64,000 nucleotides of DNA from NCBI RefSeq assembly GCF_029962835.1, contig NC_080584.1, positions 84,162,862 through 84,226,861 of the forward strand, given 5' to 3'. Each line of letters starts with the position of its first letter. The first letter of the stretch is position 1. The notes below the pieces were generated by a model, which saw only the letters and a program-made list of their open reading frames with translations, searched no databases and was not told the DNA's origin. The position numbers and the translations under genes are program-made. The stretch is from Magnolia sinica. Its lineage: Eukaryota; Streptophyta; Magnoliopsida; Magnoliales; Magnoliaceae. Below, in pieces: positions 22,451 through 34,099 of this stretch.

Positions 22451-24632
22451 TGTTGAGGGTCAAATATTGCATATCAGACCCATTTATTGCATGAGTTTAC
22501 AAGCATGACACCGTTTAATAGCCTAATTTAATTGAATTTGTGATGCAGGGCGTCTTCATGAGCTTGGACTGGGAAAGGACACTAAAAAGCATGGATTTAC
22601 CGATCTGACGACACTAAAGCAGTGGACGGACTCCAGAAGACCAAGAGCGACGAAATTATACATCAGGGACCCAAGAAAATCAAAGAATTGAAGCTCAAGT
22701 GGCCTGAAAAGTGTCCAGAATGCAAGATCATAGGGTTCCCACCATCTGATCAGTTCAAAACTCCATACGTGTCCTGAAGACCATAAATGAACCGTACACG
22801 TGAAATTTCAGCTCCTGGATCACTGTGGAAAGGGCCCAACGGACAGATCAGCCCACAAATTATCAATCTGGGGCCCGCCAGACAGCTGGATATACTTCAT
22901 TTTTGGATTCAACCCCTTAAACTGGGTGTTAAAACAGATGGATGGAGCAGATTTCTTACAAACATCACCATGGGACCCATGCATGCAGTGCACGTGCAAG
23001 GTGCACAAGTGCACCGGACGAGCATTAATAATAAGAAAGTCGGTCAGCAGGCGCTGACCGACTCAAAACGCAAAATTCTTTATTTTTACGCAGCAACGCA
23101 ACGCTGCCGACCGTCGGTTCCGCTTGTGGGCCCCACACATCATGCATAACACCAATCAGAACGGTCCATTGTGTCCCACGGGTGCCTATAAGCCTCACTT
23201 AGGTGTCCTTTTGGGCCCCTGAACGTAATAACAGGAAGATTACCGTCCAAACGGAAGATGGACGGCGGAGTAGAAAGCATTGTGGGCCGCATGGAATTTA
23301 GTCCAAAAGTAGTGCTTCCCACCTGATTTTTCGAGTAGAACACAGTGGACGGATCGGATTTTCCAAAGAGGAAGCCAGGTGGGCCCCACAAAGTCACAGC
23401 GAAAGCCTTTCGCAGGCTCTGTTTTAGCGCCGGACGTCGTCCGACTTTTGCGGCGTGTTGTGCGATCATGGCGGTGATCGGACGGACGATCTGAACCGTT
23501 CATCATGAAGGTCTGCCCGAAATCTTCCAAAGGACGTTGTCCTTTTGGAAGGAAAGCAAAGAAGAAGAAGAGGAGAAGACGCCGAGTTTTGCTGCTGTGC
23601 GTGAAGACGTCTCCGCAACCAACTCGTCCGCGGACTCCGGCCTTTCGCACGGGCACTCTATTCCGGGTAGGACTCCCGGACGACAATCTGTATAAGAGGA
23701 CGGAAGACAGGAGGCTGGGAGGGGGAGTTTTTTTTGCAAGGAAGGCAAGGAAGGAAAGGAAGGTAAGGAAGAAAGGAAGAAAAGTGAAAGAAGAAAAAAA
23801 AGGAGCAGAAGATGTGGAGGAACAGCGGCTGAACGTGGAAGAAAGGAAGAAAAGTGAAAGAAGAAAAAAAGGAGCAGAAGATGTGGAGGAACAGCGGCTG
23901 AACGGTTCTTTTTTTTCTTCCTTTTTGTTTTTCTTCTTTCTCTTAATTGGAGATTAGCCTACCCATGTTTGGCTAAACCCCTTAGCTAGGGCTAAGGGGA
24001 GAAGCTTGTAGCGAGATGGGAGACATTATTTCCTGTTTTTTCATGAACTGAACTTGGATTTAAGTTGATTATTATAAGGAATATTTTTATTAGTCTTTAA
24101 TGGTCTGTTGTGACAGAAATTACAATGGATTTGCAATGGCTTTGAATATTTCTTTCCTCTTTTTATATTTATGAAGTCAGGACGCCCTGTTGTTCACCAT
24201 CGTCTCCTGGGCATGGTAGGATGACAGTACCCTTTCTAACTTTCATGCACTATTGACTGGTTGGTAATTAGTTTAATCCTTTGTTTGCTTTGTCTCCTGG
24301 GCATGGTTAGATGATGGAATCCATTCTAATTCATATACCTCTCATCTCTTGAAAACCACATCAAGTAAGTTCAGTTTGAATTCCATATGCGAGCATAAGA
24401 TCTCCCGGATCTCTACAAGTGGATCCTCTGAATCCCTAGTTTCCCTTCCCTGAACTACTTAAGTTTTAGATAATTATTTCACAAATTATTTCCTAAATTC
24501 TATTTGGTTTAGATCACATCTTAGTCTAGTTCTAGTTCTACTTGGTTTCAGATACAGGTTCAGTCCCTGTGGATTCGACCTCGGTCTTACCGAGTTTATT
24601 ACTACATCACAACCCTGCACTTGGGTGTGAAC
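22451..24632 (+). repeat. 5' LTR of the Athila-like element
   Basis: Matches the 3' LTR at 31908-34094. Identity is almost complete from about 22760 to 23740, but the first ~250 bp and a patch near 24200 differ by many substitutions and single-base indels. The right end reads TTGGGTGTGAAC instead of TTGGGGAGTGAACA. A ~70-bp unit (GAAGATGTGGAGGAACAGCG) is repeated in tandem at about 23766-23903 and also in the other LTR, so this duplication predates insertion. Confidence 0.9.
23978..23999. repeat. LTR hairpin, 9-bp stem, TAGG loop
   Basis: Arms CCCCTTAGC and GCTAAGGGG are perfect complements around a TAGG loop. The same hairpin is at 33432-33453, and a variant with a compensatory pair change is at 42240-42261. 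Confidence 0.8.
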
Positions 24633-24649
24633 CGTTGCCGGGGACTGAC
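24632..24649 (+). other. Primer binding site region of the Athila-like element
   Basis: CCGTTGCCGGGGA immediately follows the LTR end. The GTTGCCGGGG core is the usual primer site of Athila/Tat elements, thought to pair with tRNA-Asp. The first bases differ from the common TGGCGCCGTTG form. Confidence 0.6.
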
Positions 24650-25261
24650 GGTTACGATTTTCTGAAATTAATTGGTTTTAGGATTAGTTTAAGATTAGGA
24701 TTTCACTAACCTTAGTTTTATTTATTTATTTATTTATTTCTATTTGAGTTCAAAACTAACTTGTTTCCTATTTTATAGGATCTGGACATAAGTTCTTAAA
24801 TTGGTAATTCCTTCCTAATTTCTCTACTTTTTCTGTTTTTAGAATTTTTGTTCTCTAATAATTTGCTAACTTTAACTCTTTTAGAATCTACTTTGTTTCC
24901 TAATTTATTTTTAGAATTTTCTGTTTAGAAACTAACCTTCCTATTTTGTAGGCCTTTAAGATAGAAATCTCTAATTCGGTACACTCCTTCCCTACGTTTT
25001 ATTTTTCAAATCTCTTGTAGTAAATTACTTTTTAGTTTAGGACCTTCTTAATTTAATTTAGAAATTTCTACTCTCTTTTAGAAAATAATTTACTGTTATT
25101 TTTCTTCTCTTTTTAAGAATCTAATTTATTTTTTGTTTTATTTTGCAGGTTTTTAACTTAGGACTCCAATTTGGTAATTTCTTTCCAACTCTCTCTTTCT
25201 TTTTAGATTTTCTTTTCATTCCTTAGGATTAGGTTTTTAATCGAGGGCTGCGAGTGTTTTC

Positions 25262-26884
25262 ATGCCCAAGTGGGCCCGTGACGACACTCGACGTCTCTTG
25301 ACTGAAGGAGGATTGGTTGAGGGGTTGACTATCCATCGCAGGATTAGACACCGCTCGAAATTCCCTGAGTTAACTGAGGTTATGGCTGAAGACCAACCTC
25401 CTCTACTTCCACCCAGGGTGGAGGATAACCATGATGAGAATGAGGTGCAACAGGCACCCCCGCCTCGTACTTTACGAGATTTTCTACAACCGGCGGGAGT
25501 GAGTACGCCCTCATGCATGATTTTTCCTGAAAACACAGGACAAATGGACATCAAGCCAGGAGGTATCCAACTCCTTCCCAAATTCCATGGACTTGAATCT
25601 GAAAGTCCATATTTACATTTGAAAGAGTTCGATGAGATTATAGCTACATTATGTTTTCCTAATGTATCTGAGGATACAATTAGGCTGAAACACTTTCCTT
25701 TTTCCTTAAAAGAGAAAGCTAAGACGTGGTTACATTCACTGCGTCCTAGATCCATTGGCACATGGAACGATATGCAGAGGGAATTCATAAAAAAATTCTT
25801 CCCACATCATAAAACGATTACCCTCAGAAAAACGATCATGAACTTTGCCCAAAAGGAAGATGAAACATTCTTTCAATGTTGGGAAAGGTTCAAAGATTTG
25901 GTCAGTTCATGCCCACAACACAGATTTGAAACGTGGCGCATTACAAATTTTTTCTATGATGGACTGACATCTTCCATGCGCCAAATGGTCGAGACAATGT
26001 GTAATGGAGAGTTCATTAATAAAGATATCGACGAGGTATGGGACTACCTCGACAGTTTGGCTGAAAAAACACAATCTTGGGACTATTACCCAAAGTCGAA
26101 CACCACATCTAGGCCGACTCAATTAAAGGAGAAAGGTGGATTATATCTCTTGAAAGAAGAGGATGATCTCAAGTGTAAAGTGACTACGCTCATAAGGAAA
26201 GTTGAGGCCATGGAAGGAAAGAAGGATAAGGTTAATGAAATTGTTTGCGGCATCTGTGATTGCAACATTCACACAACTGAAAACTGTCCTACAATACCTG
26301 CCTTTCGAGGAGTGTTGAATGAACAAGCCAATGCCGTAAATAACTATCAAAGACCTTTTACTGGAACCAACTCCAACACATACAATCCTGGCTGGAAAAA
26401 TCATCCAAACTTTAGTTGGAGGAATGGACAAACGGCGACTCCTCCAGGTTTCTTCAATCAAAATCCAAATCAAGTGAAACCTCAAGAGGAACCGGTTCAA
26501 AATCCCATACAAGAGCTGGCTCAGGCAATGCGGGGAATCACAGATTTTATGCAAAAGATAGATTCTCGTATGACGGTTATAGAAAAGGGGATGCTTCCTG
26601 CACAACCTCTCCCCAATCCTAAACCGCAATACGAGAATAATGATCCCAGCTCTTCAAATCAGATGGGATATGCTAAATCCATCACCACTCTTAGGAGTGG
26701 GAAGATCATTGATAAAACTCTTCCGGTTAGGCCCGAAAAGCCTCAAGAACCAAAAGAGGACAACAATGATGGATCCAGTGATGTCCCACAAAAAGTGGAA
26801 CCGGAACTTCTGGAGAAGCCGGTTGCTCCATTCCCCAACGGTTGGTTTCACCAAAACCTCTCTCTAACTCTCAGGATATCCTAG
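25262..26884 (+). CDS. Gag polyprotein of the Athila-like element
   Basis: Structural protein that packages the element's RNA in a cytoplasmic virus-like particle. A 540-codon frame starts at ATG 25262. The retrotransposon gag core lies at about residues 130-250 (HFPFSLKEKAKTWLHSLRP, then TWNDMQREFIKKFFP and CWERFKDLVSSCPQH). A zinc knuckle CGICDCNIHTTENC (CX2CX4HX4C) is at about 329-342, followed by a Pro/Gln-rich tail. The last ~14 codons are out of frame: the frame is shifted near 26840, where homologous elements continue into protease without a stop. Leader 24650-25261 is T-rich and non-coding. Confidence 0.88.
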   Translation: MPKWARDDTRRLLTEGGLVEGLTIHRRIRHRSKFPELTEVMAEDQPPLLPPRVEDNHDENEVQQAPPPRTLRDFLQPAGVSTPSCMIFPENTGQMDIKPGGIQLLPKFHGLESESPYLHLKEFDEIIATLCFPNVSEDTIRLKHFPFSLKEKAKTWLHSLRPRSIGTWNDMQREFIKKFFPHHKTITLRKTIMNFAQKEDETFFQCWERFKDLVSSCPQHRFETWRITNFFYDGLTSSMRQMVETMCNGEFINKDIDEVWDYLDSLAEKTQSWDYYPKSNTTSRPTQLKEKGGLYLLKEEDDLKCKVTTLIRKVEAMEGKKDKVNEIVCGICDCNIHTTENCPTIPAFRGVLNEQANAVNNYQRPFTGTNSNTYNPGWKNHPNFSWRNGQTATPPGFFNQNPNQVKPQEEPVQNPIQELAQAMRGITDFMQKIDSRMTVIEKGMLPAQPLPNPKPQYENNDPSSSNQMGYAKSITTLRSGKIIDKTLPVRPEKPQEPKEDNNDGSSDVPQKVEPELLEKPVAPFPNGWFHQNLSLTLRIS

Positions 26885-27717
26885 AGGTGTTGAAACAAGT
26901 GAAAGTCAACATTCCTCTACTTGATGTCGTTAAACAGATACCTTCATATGCCAAATTCCTAAAAGACTTATGCACGACCAAGCGACGGAAAATTATTCAA
27001 AAGAAAATCTTCTTGACTGAGAAAGTGAGCGCCATCCTGAAGCAAGACGTGCCGCAGAAATTCAAGGATCCCGGTAGCCCAACCATATCATGTGTAATCG
27101 GGAACCATCGAATTGATCACGCACTTCTTGACTTAGGAGCGAGCGTCAATCTGATTCCCTACTCGGTATACAAACAGTTAGGTTTAGGTGAATTAAAACC
27201 CACCCTAACCACACTACAACTTGCTGATCGCTCTGTTCGTGTACCAAGAGGGATAATTGAGGATGTGTTGGTCCAAGTGGATAGATTTTACTACCCTGTA
27301 GACTTTATCATCCTGGACACTGAACCCATCAATAACATGAGCACTCAGATTCCCGTCATTCTTGGTCGCCCATTCCTTGCCACGTCAAATGCAATTATCA
27401 ATTGCAGGAATGGTATCATGACTATGTCTTTTGGAAATTTGACATTGGAGTCAAATATTTTTTTCAATAACGGCAGCAACTCAGAGGATGATGACGATTT
27501 CCACGATATTAACATGATTGACTCTTTCGTGGAAGATACGACACCTCTGACCTTATCCTCCGACCATCTAGAGACGTGCCTGGCCCACTCCCATGATTTT
27601 GATGATGACATGATTAGGAGACTTGCGCCTTGCTTGATCGCACCGGTACTTGAAGTTAACCGATGGAGGCCACAATTTGAAGAATTACCACAACCCGATG
27701 TAGTCTCTGCCGTCTAA
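26842..27717 (+). CDS. Aspartic protease region of the Athila-like element
   Basis: Continuation of gag-pol after the frameshift, beginning in LVSPKPLSNSQDILEVLKQV. The retropepsin-like core is TISCVIGNHRIDHALLDLGA with active-site DLGAS (Athila-type variant of DTGAS), followed by LGLGELKPTLTTLQLADRS and VILGRPFLATSNAIINC. It would cleave the polyprotein. A stop at 27715-27717 ends the frame; in related elements the polyprotein runs on to RT through a short spacer, so the 27718-27836 segment probably contains further damage. Confidence 0.85.
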   Translation: MVSPKPLSNSQDILEVLKQVKVNIPLLDVVKQIPSYAKFLKDLCTTKRRKIIQKKIFLTEKVSAILKQDVPQKFKDPGSPTISCVIGNHRIDHALLDLGASVNLIPYSVYKQLGLGELKPTLTTLQLADRSVRVPRGIIEDVLVQVDRFYYPVDFIILDTEPINNMSTQIPVILGRPFLATSNAIINCRNGIMTMSFGNLTLESNIFFNNGSNSEDDDDFHDINMIDSFVEDTTPLTLSSDHLETCLAHSHDFDDDMIRRLAPCLIAPVLEVNRWRPQFEELPQPDVVSAV

Positions 27718-27836
27718 CCTCAAGCCGCCAAAGCTTGACCTAAAACCTTTGCCCTCGATTTGAAATATGCATATTTTGGGTCAAGATGAGACATATCCGG
27801 TGGTGATCTCTGCCATCTGGAGAAAGAACAGAGAGT

Positions 27837-29250
27837 ATGCTTATATCTACTCTCATTGAGCATAAAGGAGCCCTAAGATGGACGATAGCGGACCTCAAGG
27901 GAATCGATCCCTCGATTTGTACTCACCACATATATCTTGAGGATAATGCAAAAACCGCGCAACCACAACGTAGACTAAATCCAAACATGAAGGAAGTGGT
28001 TAAAGCCGAGGTTCTTAAACTATTGGATGTGGGTATTATATACCCTATATCCAAAGTCAATGGGTGAGTCCAACTCAAGTGGTCCCTAAGAAGTCCGGAA
28101 TCACCATCGTAGCCAATGCTAATAATGAACTCGTGCCAACTAGAGTCACTACTGGTTGGAGAATGTGCATTGACTACAGGAAGTTGAATACCGTCACGAG
28201 GAAAGACCACTTTCCCTTACCATTCATTGATCAGATCCTGGAAAGGTTAGCTGGTCATTCCTATTATAGTTTTCTTGACGGGTATTCGGGCTACAACCAG
28301 ATAGAGATAGCCCCTGAAGACCAGGAAAAGACCACATTTACATGTCCCTACGGCACCTTTGCCTATCGAAGGATGCCATTCGGACTATGTAATGCCCCTG
28401 CCACCTTTCAGCGATGTATGCTTAGTATTTTTTCTGACATGGTGGGGCAATATCTAGAGGTCTTCATGGACGATTTCTCTGTTTACGGTCCATCTTTCAG
28501 CAAGTGCTTGGAAAGTCTTAAATGTGTGCTGAAAAGATGTGAAGAGAAGAACTTGGTACTCAATTGGGAGAAGTGTCATTTCATGGTTCAGAAGGGAATT
28601 GTCCTTGGGCATATCATCTCGTCCAAAGGAATCGAGGTAGATAAGGCAAAAATTGATCTTATCTCTAACCTACCTCCACCCAAGAACATCAGAGACGTGC
28701 GATCCTTCTTAGGACACGCAGGATTTTACAGGAGATTCATAAAGGACTTTAGTCTTCTCTCTCGCCCTTTATGTAATCTTCTTCAAAAGGATGCTCGAGT
28801 GGATGAGCAATGCCCGGAAGCTTTCACCAAGCTTAAAGACACGTTAACCACTGCACCTATCATGCAGCCACCCGACTGGAGCCTCCCTTTTGAACTTATG
28901 TGCGACGCTTCTGATTATGCTCTTGGGGCGGTCCTAGGCCAGAGAAAAGATAAGAAGCCCTACGTCATTCACTACGCAAGTAGGACTCTAAATCCTGCCC
29001 AAGTGAACTACTCGACTACGGAAAAGGAACTCTTAGCCGTAGTGTTCGCCTTGGACAAATTTAGGTCCTACTTGATCGGATCCAAGATCATTATATATAC
29101 AGATCATGCGGCAAGTATCTTCTTTCTAAGAATGATTCTAAGCCCCGCTTGATAAGATGGATCCTTCTACTCCAAGAATTTGATTTGGAAATTAAAGATA
29201 AAAAGGGAGTAGAGAACGTAGTGGGATCACCTTTCTCGCCTTAATACCTC
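27837..29250 (+). pseudogene. Reverse transcriptase and RNase H of the Athila-like element
   Basis: RT motifs in order: QPQRRLNPNMKEVVKAEVLKLL; after a 1-base frameshift near 28050, WVSPTQVVPKKSG; GWRMCIDYRKLN; FLDGYSGYNQI; FAYRRMPFGLCNAPATFQRCM; catalytic VFMDDFSVYG (FxDD form). RNase H follows with [41 protein letters not shown] and IIYTDHAA. A frameshift at about 29115 then breaks RNase H; the rest ([23 protein letters not shown]) is in another frame. The 28064-29152 segment is intact. Confidence 0.9.
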
Positions 29251-30600
29251 CGATTCCCTTGAGGCGACCCATATCAATGACATGTTCCCTGATGAATAAC
29301 TATTCAGAGTCTCCCATTCACCTTGGTTCGTTGATATTGCTAATTATCTTGCCACAGGCCATACCGACATAGTGGACTGCACAAGATAAGAAGAAATTCT
29401 TCACCGAGGTGCGCAACTTTTTCTGGGATGATCCTTACTTATTTAAATATTGCCCGGACCAAATTCTAAGGAGATGTGTACCAGGCGATGAGCATCAGAG
29501 CGTCACCTTCTGTCACTCTCAGGCTGTGGTGGTCACTTTTCTGCTAAAAAGACCACGGCCAAGATTCTGATGTGGCTTTTTCGGCCCACTATGTTCGGGA
29601 CACTCATGAGTTTTGCAAAGCTTGTGAGCGTTGTCGAAAATTGGGAGCATTGTCCGTCGAAATATGATGCCCTTAAATCCCATCCTTATCATTGAAGCAT
29701 TTGATTTTGGGGCATCGATTTCATGGGACCATTCCCCCAATCGTTTGGAAATCAGTATATTTGCTCGGCGTGGATTATGTCACTAAATGGGTTAAGCGAT
29801 TCCGTGTCGAAAGAATGACCATCGCACGGTCATTAAATTCTGAAAGAGAACATCCTTTCTCGATTCAACGCCTCGAGCCATCATTAGTGATGGGGGCTCA
29901 CACTTTTGTAATAGACCATTCGAGAGCTTAATGAAGAAATACGGTATCTCTCATAAGGTAAGCTCCCCATACCATCCACAGACAAGTGGACAAACTGAGA
30001 TTTCCAATAGGGAGATTAAACACAGGTTGGAGAAATCGGTCAACCCAGATCGGAAGGATTGGTCAATCCGATTGATCGATGCCTTATGGGCATACCGTAC
30101 TGCCTTTAAAACTCCTATTGGAATGTCTCCCTTTAGACTTGTCTATGGGAAAGCTTGTCACTTGCACTGTGGAGCTGGAACATAAAGCATCCGGCGATCA
30201 AAAATCTTAATTTCAATCTAGACAACGCGCTCGCTACGCAAACTTCAATTGAATGAACTTGAAGAAATCCTAATGATGCGTATGATAATTCGAGAATTTA
30301 CAAGGACAAGATGAAAGCATTTCCATGACCAACACATTTTGCGAAAATCATTCACGCCGGGCGAAGGTCCTTTTGTACAATTCTCGATTACATCTCTTCC
30401 CGGGTAAGCTTCGATCTCGTTGGACCGGCCCTTTGTTGTTACTGTTTTTCCTCATGGGGCCGTTGAGATAAGAGATCCCGACAATGGCAAGGAGTTTAAA
30501 GTCAATGGTCATCGATTGAAACCATTTGTCGAGAAATTTGATTCAGAGGACATGTCCATACCTCTGACTGATCCTGTTTACCAGGACTGATCTCCTAGTC
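29250..30600 (+). pseudogene. Integrase region of the Athila-like element, heavily frameshifted
   Basis: Pieces of integrase are read in alternating frames: the HHCC zinc finger near 29510-29645 (GGHFSAKKTTAKI, then CKACERC), WGIDFMGPFPQSFGNQY near 29710, the clean block [20 protein letters not shown] to [14 protein letters not shown] at 29931-30160, and C-terminal pieces up to EDMSIPLTDPVYQD at 30590. Most breaks are single-base insertions or deletions, unlike the clean upstream RT. Confidence 0.85.
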
Positions 30601-31907
30601 TGATGGAGGTATAGGTAAGTTTATCGCTTTCATAGGATTATGGTAGTTGTTTTGGTCTGGCTGAAGATGTTAAACTTAGCGCTCCTGGGAGGCAACCCAG
30701 CTCTTCATTTCATTTCATTTTTATCATTAGTTAGTTCAATGTTTGTGGGTAACATTACTGCAAACCCTCACGAGACTACAACTCGTCCACTAGGGGTAAC
30801 CTAGGGGTTTAAAGGCTTGTTGCATGCGCTAAATGCAATCGAGAGCACCTGCGAAAGTGGTATAGGTAGAATTTTATTTTTGTTAGTTTTGTGTCACTTG
30901 ATTCCATGCCGCGATCTCTTTGAAAGTCTCTCATGATTCATCACCCAGGTACTATCTTCCCTTCACTTTTTCTTTACTTTTGTTGTCCTATGCGCGTTCC
31001 ATACTCATATCCTTTACATTGAGGACAATGTAGCTTTTAAGTTGGGGGTGGGAGATTAGGGTACATAATCAGTATTTTCTTGAGCAAAAATTGTGAAAAT
31101 TTTTAATTTTTTTCTGGACTTTCTGGTGAATTCAAAGTGATTTGACGACCATCTTTGATTTAGAATTACAAGATATGGAATGTTGGTGATTTACTGCTCT
31201 TGGATTCAGTTGCTCGTTAGATTTCACAGTTAAGTTTAATTATTAATCCATGATTAGAAGTTGTAAACATTGATTGAGTCATGATTTCACATGTCACATC
31301 TCGCTTACACGTTAAGATTTCAGTTTGAAACTGAAGGGTTAATTTGATGATCAGTAAGCATAGAAGGAACCAATTGGAACAATTGCCCGTCAAGATCAAT
31401 TAAAAGGAAGAGATACCGTTGACAAAGGTTAGGCAAAGAATCTTCACTATAGGTTTGCTCCCTATAAGTGTGGACTTCATTCCCCTTCTTGGTTATTAGT
31501 CTTTAAAAATAAAAATAAAAAAAAAATAAAAAAAAAAAAAAAAAAAACTGAAGGAATGAAAAGATGATCTTTGAGGCAAGCTTTGGTTATTATGAATTCT
31601 CTTGTTGATTACCAACGATATCCTGAAATAAAGAATTGAATATTAATGTTGAAAGTTGGGATTACACTTTACATCTGTGGAACTCAATGTTTAGGATTAT
31701 TTCTAATTAAGGGACTAATACTTTGAATGAAGCTTACCGTGTGTTTGAGTCTAGGAGAGAGTAAGGCCTAACATTCATGAATTGTTGAATTCTGAATATC
31801 TAGATTGTTTTTCAAAATCACTCGAGTTCATAGAAATTCTCCTGTAATTCTCAACTTATTTTTTCGCATACTTTGCTCGGGACTAGCAAAATGCTGGTTG
31901 GGGGTTG
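30601..31907 (+). other. 3' untranslated region and polypurine tract of the Athila-like element
   Basis: AT-rich non-coding segment between integrase and the 3' LTR with an A-rich tract at about 31508-31547. GGTTGGGGGTTG directly before 31908 is the likely polypurine tract priming plus-strand DNA. No envelope-like frame is recognisable. Confidence 0.7.
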
Positions 31908-34094
31908 TGTTGAGGGTCAAATATTGCATATCAGACCCATTTATTGCATGAGTTTACAAGCATGACACCGTTTAATAGCCTAATTTAATTGAATTTGTGA
32001 TGCAGGGCGTCTTCATGGATTGAAAAAGGACACTAAAAGCATGGATTTACCGATCGACGACACTAAAGCGGTGGGACGGACTCCGAAGACCAAGAGCGGA
32101 AAATTATACATCGTGACCCAAGAAAATCAAAGAATTGAAGCTCAAGTGGCACGAAAAGTGTCCCGAATGCAAGATCATAGGGTTCCCACCATCTGATCAG
32201 TTCAAAACTCCATACGTGTCCTGAAGACCATAAATGAACCGTACACGTGAAATTTCAGCTCCTGGATCACTGTGGAAAGGGCCCAACGGACAGATCAGCC
32301 CACAAATTATCAATCTGGGGCCCGCCAGACAGCTGGATATACTTCATTTTTGGATTCAACCCCTTAAACTGCGTGTTAAAACAGATGGATGGAGCAGATT
32401 TCTTACAAACATCACCATGGGACCCACGCATGCAGTGCACGTGCAAGGTGCACAAGTGCACCGGACGAGCATTAATAATAAGAAAGTCGGTCAGCAGGCG
32501 CTGACCGACTCAAAACGCAAAATTCTTTATTTTTACGCAGCAACGCAACGCTGCCGACCGTCGGTTCCGCTTGTGGGCCCCACACATCATGCATAACACC
32601 AATCAGAACGGTCCATTGTGTCCCACGGGTGCCTATAAGCCTCACTTAGGTGTCCTTTTGGGCCCCTGAACGTAATAACAGGAAGATTACCGTCCAAACG
32701 GAAGATGGACGGCGGAGTAGAAAGCATTGTGGGCCGCATGGAATTTAGTCCAAAAGTAGTGCTTCCCACCTGATTTTTCGAGTAGAACACAGTGGACGGA
32801 TCGGATTTTCCAAAGAGGAAGCCAGGTGGGCCCCACAAAGTCACAGCGAAAGCCTTTCGCAGGCTCTGTTTTAGCGCCGGACGTCGTCCGACTTTTGCGG
32901 CGTGTTGTGCGATCATGGCGGTGATCGGACGGACGATCTGAACCGTTCATCATGAAGGTCTGCCCGAAATCTTCCAAAGGACGTTGTCCTTTTGGAAGGA
33001 AAGCAAAGAAGAAGAAGAGGAGAAGACGCCGAGTTTTGCTGCTGTGCGTGAAGACGTCTCCGCAACCAACTCGTCCGCGGACTCCGGCCTTTCGCACGGG
33101 CACTCTATTCCGGGTAGGACTCCCGGACGACAATCTGTATAAGAGGACGGAAGACAGGAGGCTGGGAGGGGGAGTTTTTTTTGCAAGGAAGGCAAGGAAG
33201 GAAAGGAAGAAAGGAAGGAAAGGAAGAAAGGAAGAAAAGTGAAAGAAGAAAAAAAGGAGCAGAAGATGTGGAGGAACAGCGTCTGAACGTGGAAGAAAGG
33301 AAGAAAAGTGAAAGAAGAAAAAAAGGAGCAGAAGATGTGGAGGAACAGCGGCTGAACGGTTCTTTTTTTTCTTCCTTTTTGTTTTTCTTCTTTCTCTTAA
33401 TTGGAGATTAGCCTACCCATGTTTGGCTAAACCCCTTAGCTAGGGCTAAGGGGAGAAGCTTGTAGCGAGATGGGAGACATTATTTCCTGTTTTTTCATGA
33501 ACTGAACTTGGATTTAAGTTGATTATTATAAGGAATATTTTTATTAGTCTTTAATGGTCTGTTGTGACAGAAATTACAATGGATTTGCAATGGCTTTGAA
33601 TATTTCTTTCCTCTTTTTATATTTATGAAGTCAGGACGCCCTGTTGTTCACCATCGTCTCCTGGGCATGGTAGGATGACAGTACCTTTCTGATCTTCATA
33701 AATTGTTGATTGGTTGGTAATTAGTTTAATCCTGTTGTTTGCTTTGTCTCCTGGGCATGGTTAGATGATGGAATCCATTCTAATTCATATACCTCTCATC
33801 TCTTGAAAACCACATCAAGTAAGTTCAGTTTGAATTCCATATGCGAGCATAAGATCTCCCGGATCTCTACAAGTGGATCCTCTGAATCCCTAGTTTCCCT
33901 TCCCTGAACTACTTAAGTTTTAGATAATTATTTCACAAATTATTTCCTAAATTCTATTTGGTTTAGATCACATCTTAGTCTAGTTCTAGTTCTACTTGGT
34001 TTCAGATAACGTACAGGTATCAGTCCCTGTGGATTCGACCTCGGTCTTACCGAGTTTATTACTACATCACAACCCTGCACTTGGGGAGTGAACA
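31908..34094 (+). repeat. 3' LTR of the Athila-like element
   Basis: TGTTGAGGG...GGGAGTGAACA, followed directly by the target duplication TGTTC. Nearly identical to the 5' LTR in its central ~1 kb. Single-base indels cluster at 32010-32170. Confidence 0.92.
33432..33453. repeat. LTR hairpin, second copy
   Basis: Same CCCCTTAGC / GCTAAGGGG stem with TAGG loop as in the 5' LTR. Confidence 0.8.
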
Positions 34095-34099
34095 TGTTC

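Larger units (their letters stand above)
22451..34094 (+). mobile_element. Athila-like Ty3/gypsy retrotransposon, 11.6 kb, nested in a LINE
   Basis: Two ~2.18-kb LTRs beginning TGTTGAGGG and (right copy) ending GTGAACA enclose gag, protease, RT/RNase H and integrase in gypsy order. The perfect 5-bp target duplication TGTTC is at 22446-22450 and 34095-34099. Gag sequence (RSIGTWNDMQREFIKKFFP), the protease DLGAS, the GTTGCCGGGG primer site and the long LTRs point to the Athila/Tat branch. The coding part has frameshifts at about 26840 and 28050 and is heavily broken after 29110. The host site is the RT/zf-RVT junction of a LINE. Confidence 0.95.

Noticed and set aside
23505-23957. 150-residue Lys/Arg/Glu-rich open frame, and its twin in the other LTR near 32952-33411
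   Set aside because: It lies wholly inside LTRs and arises from purine-rich tandem repeats (GGAAGAAAGGAAG). No domain or codon signal supports a gene.
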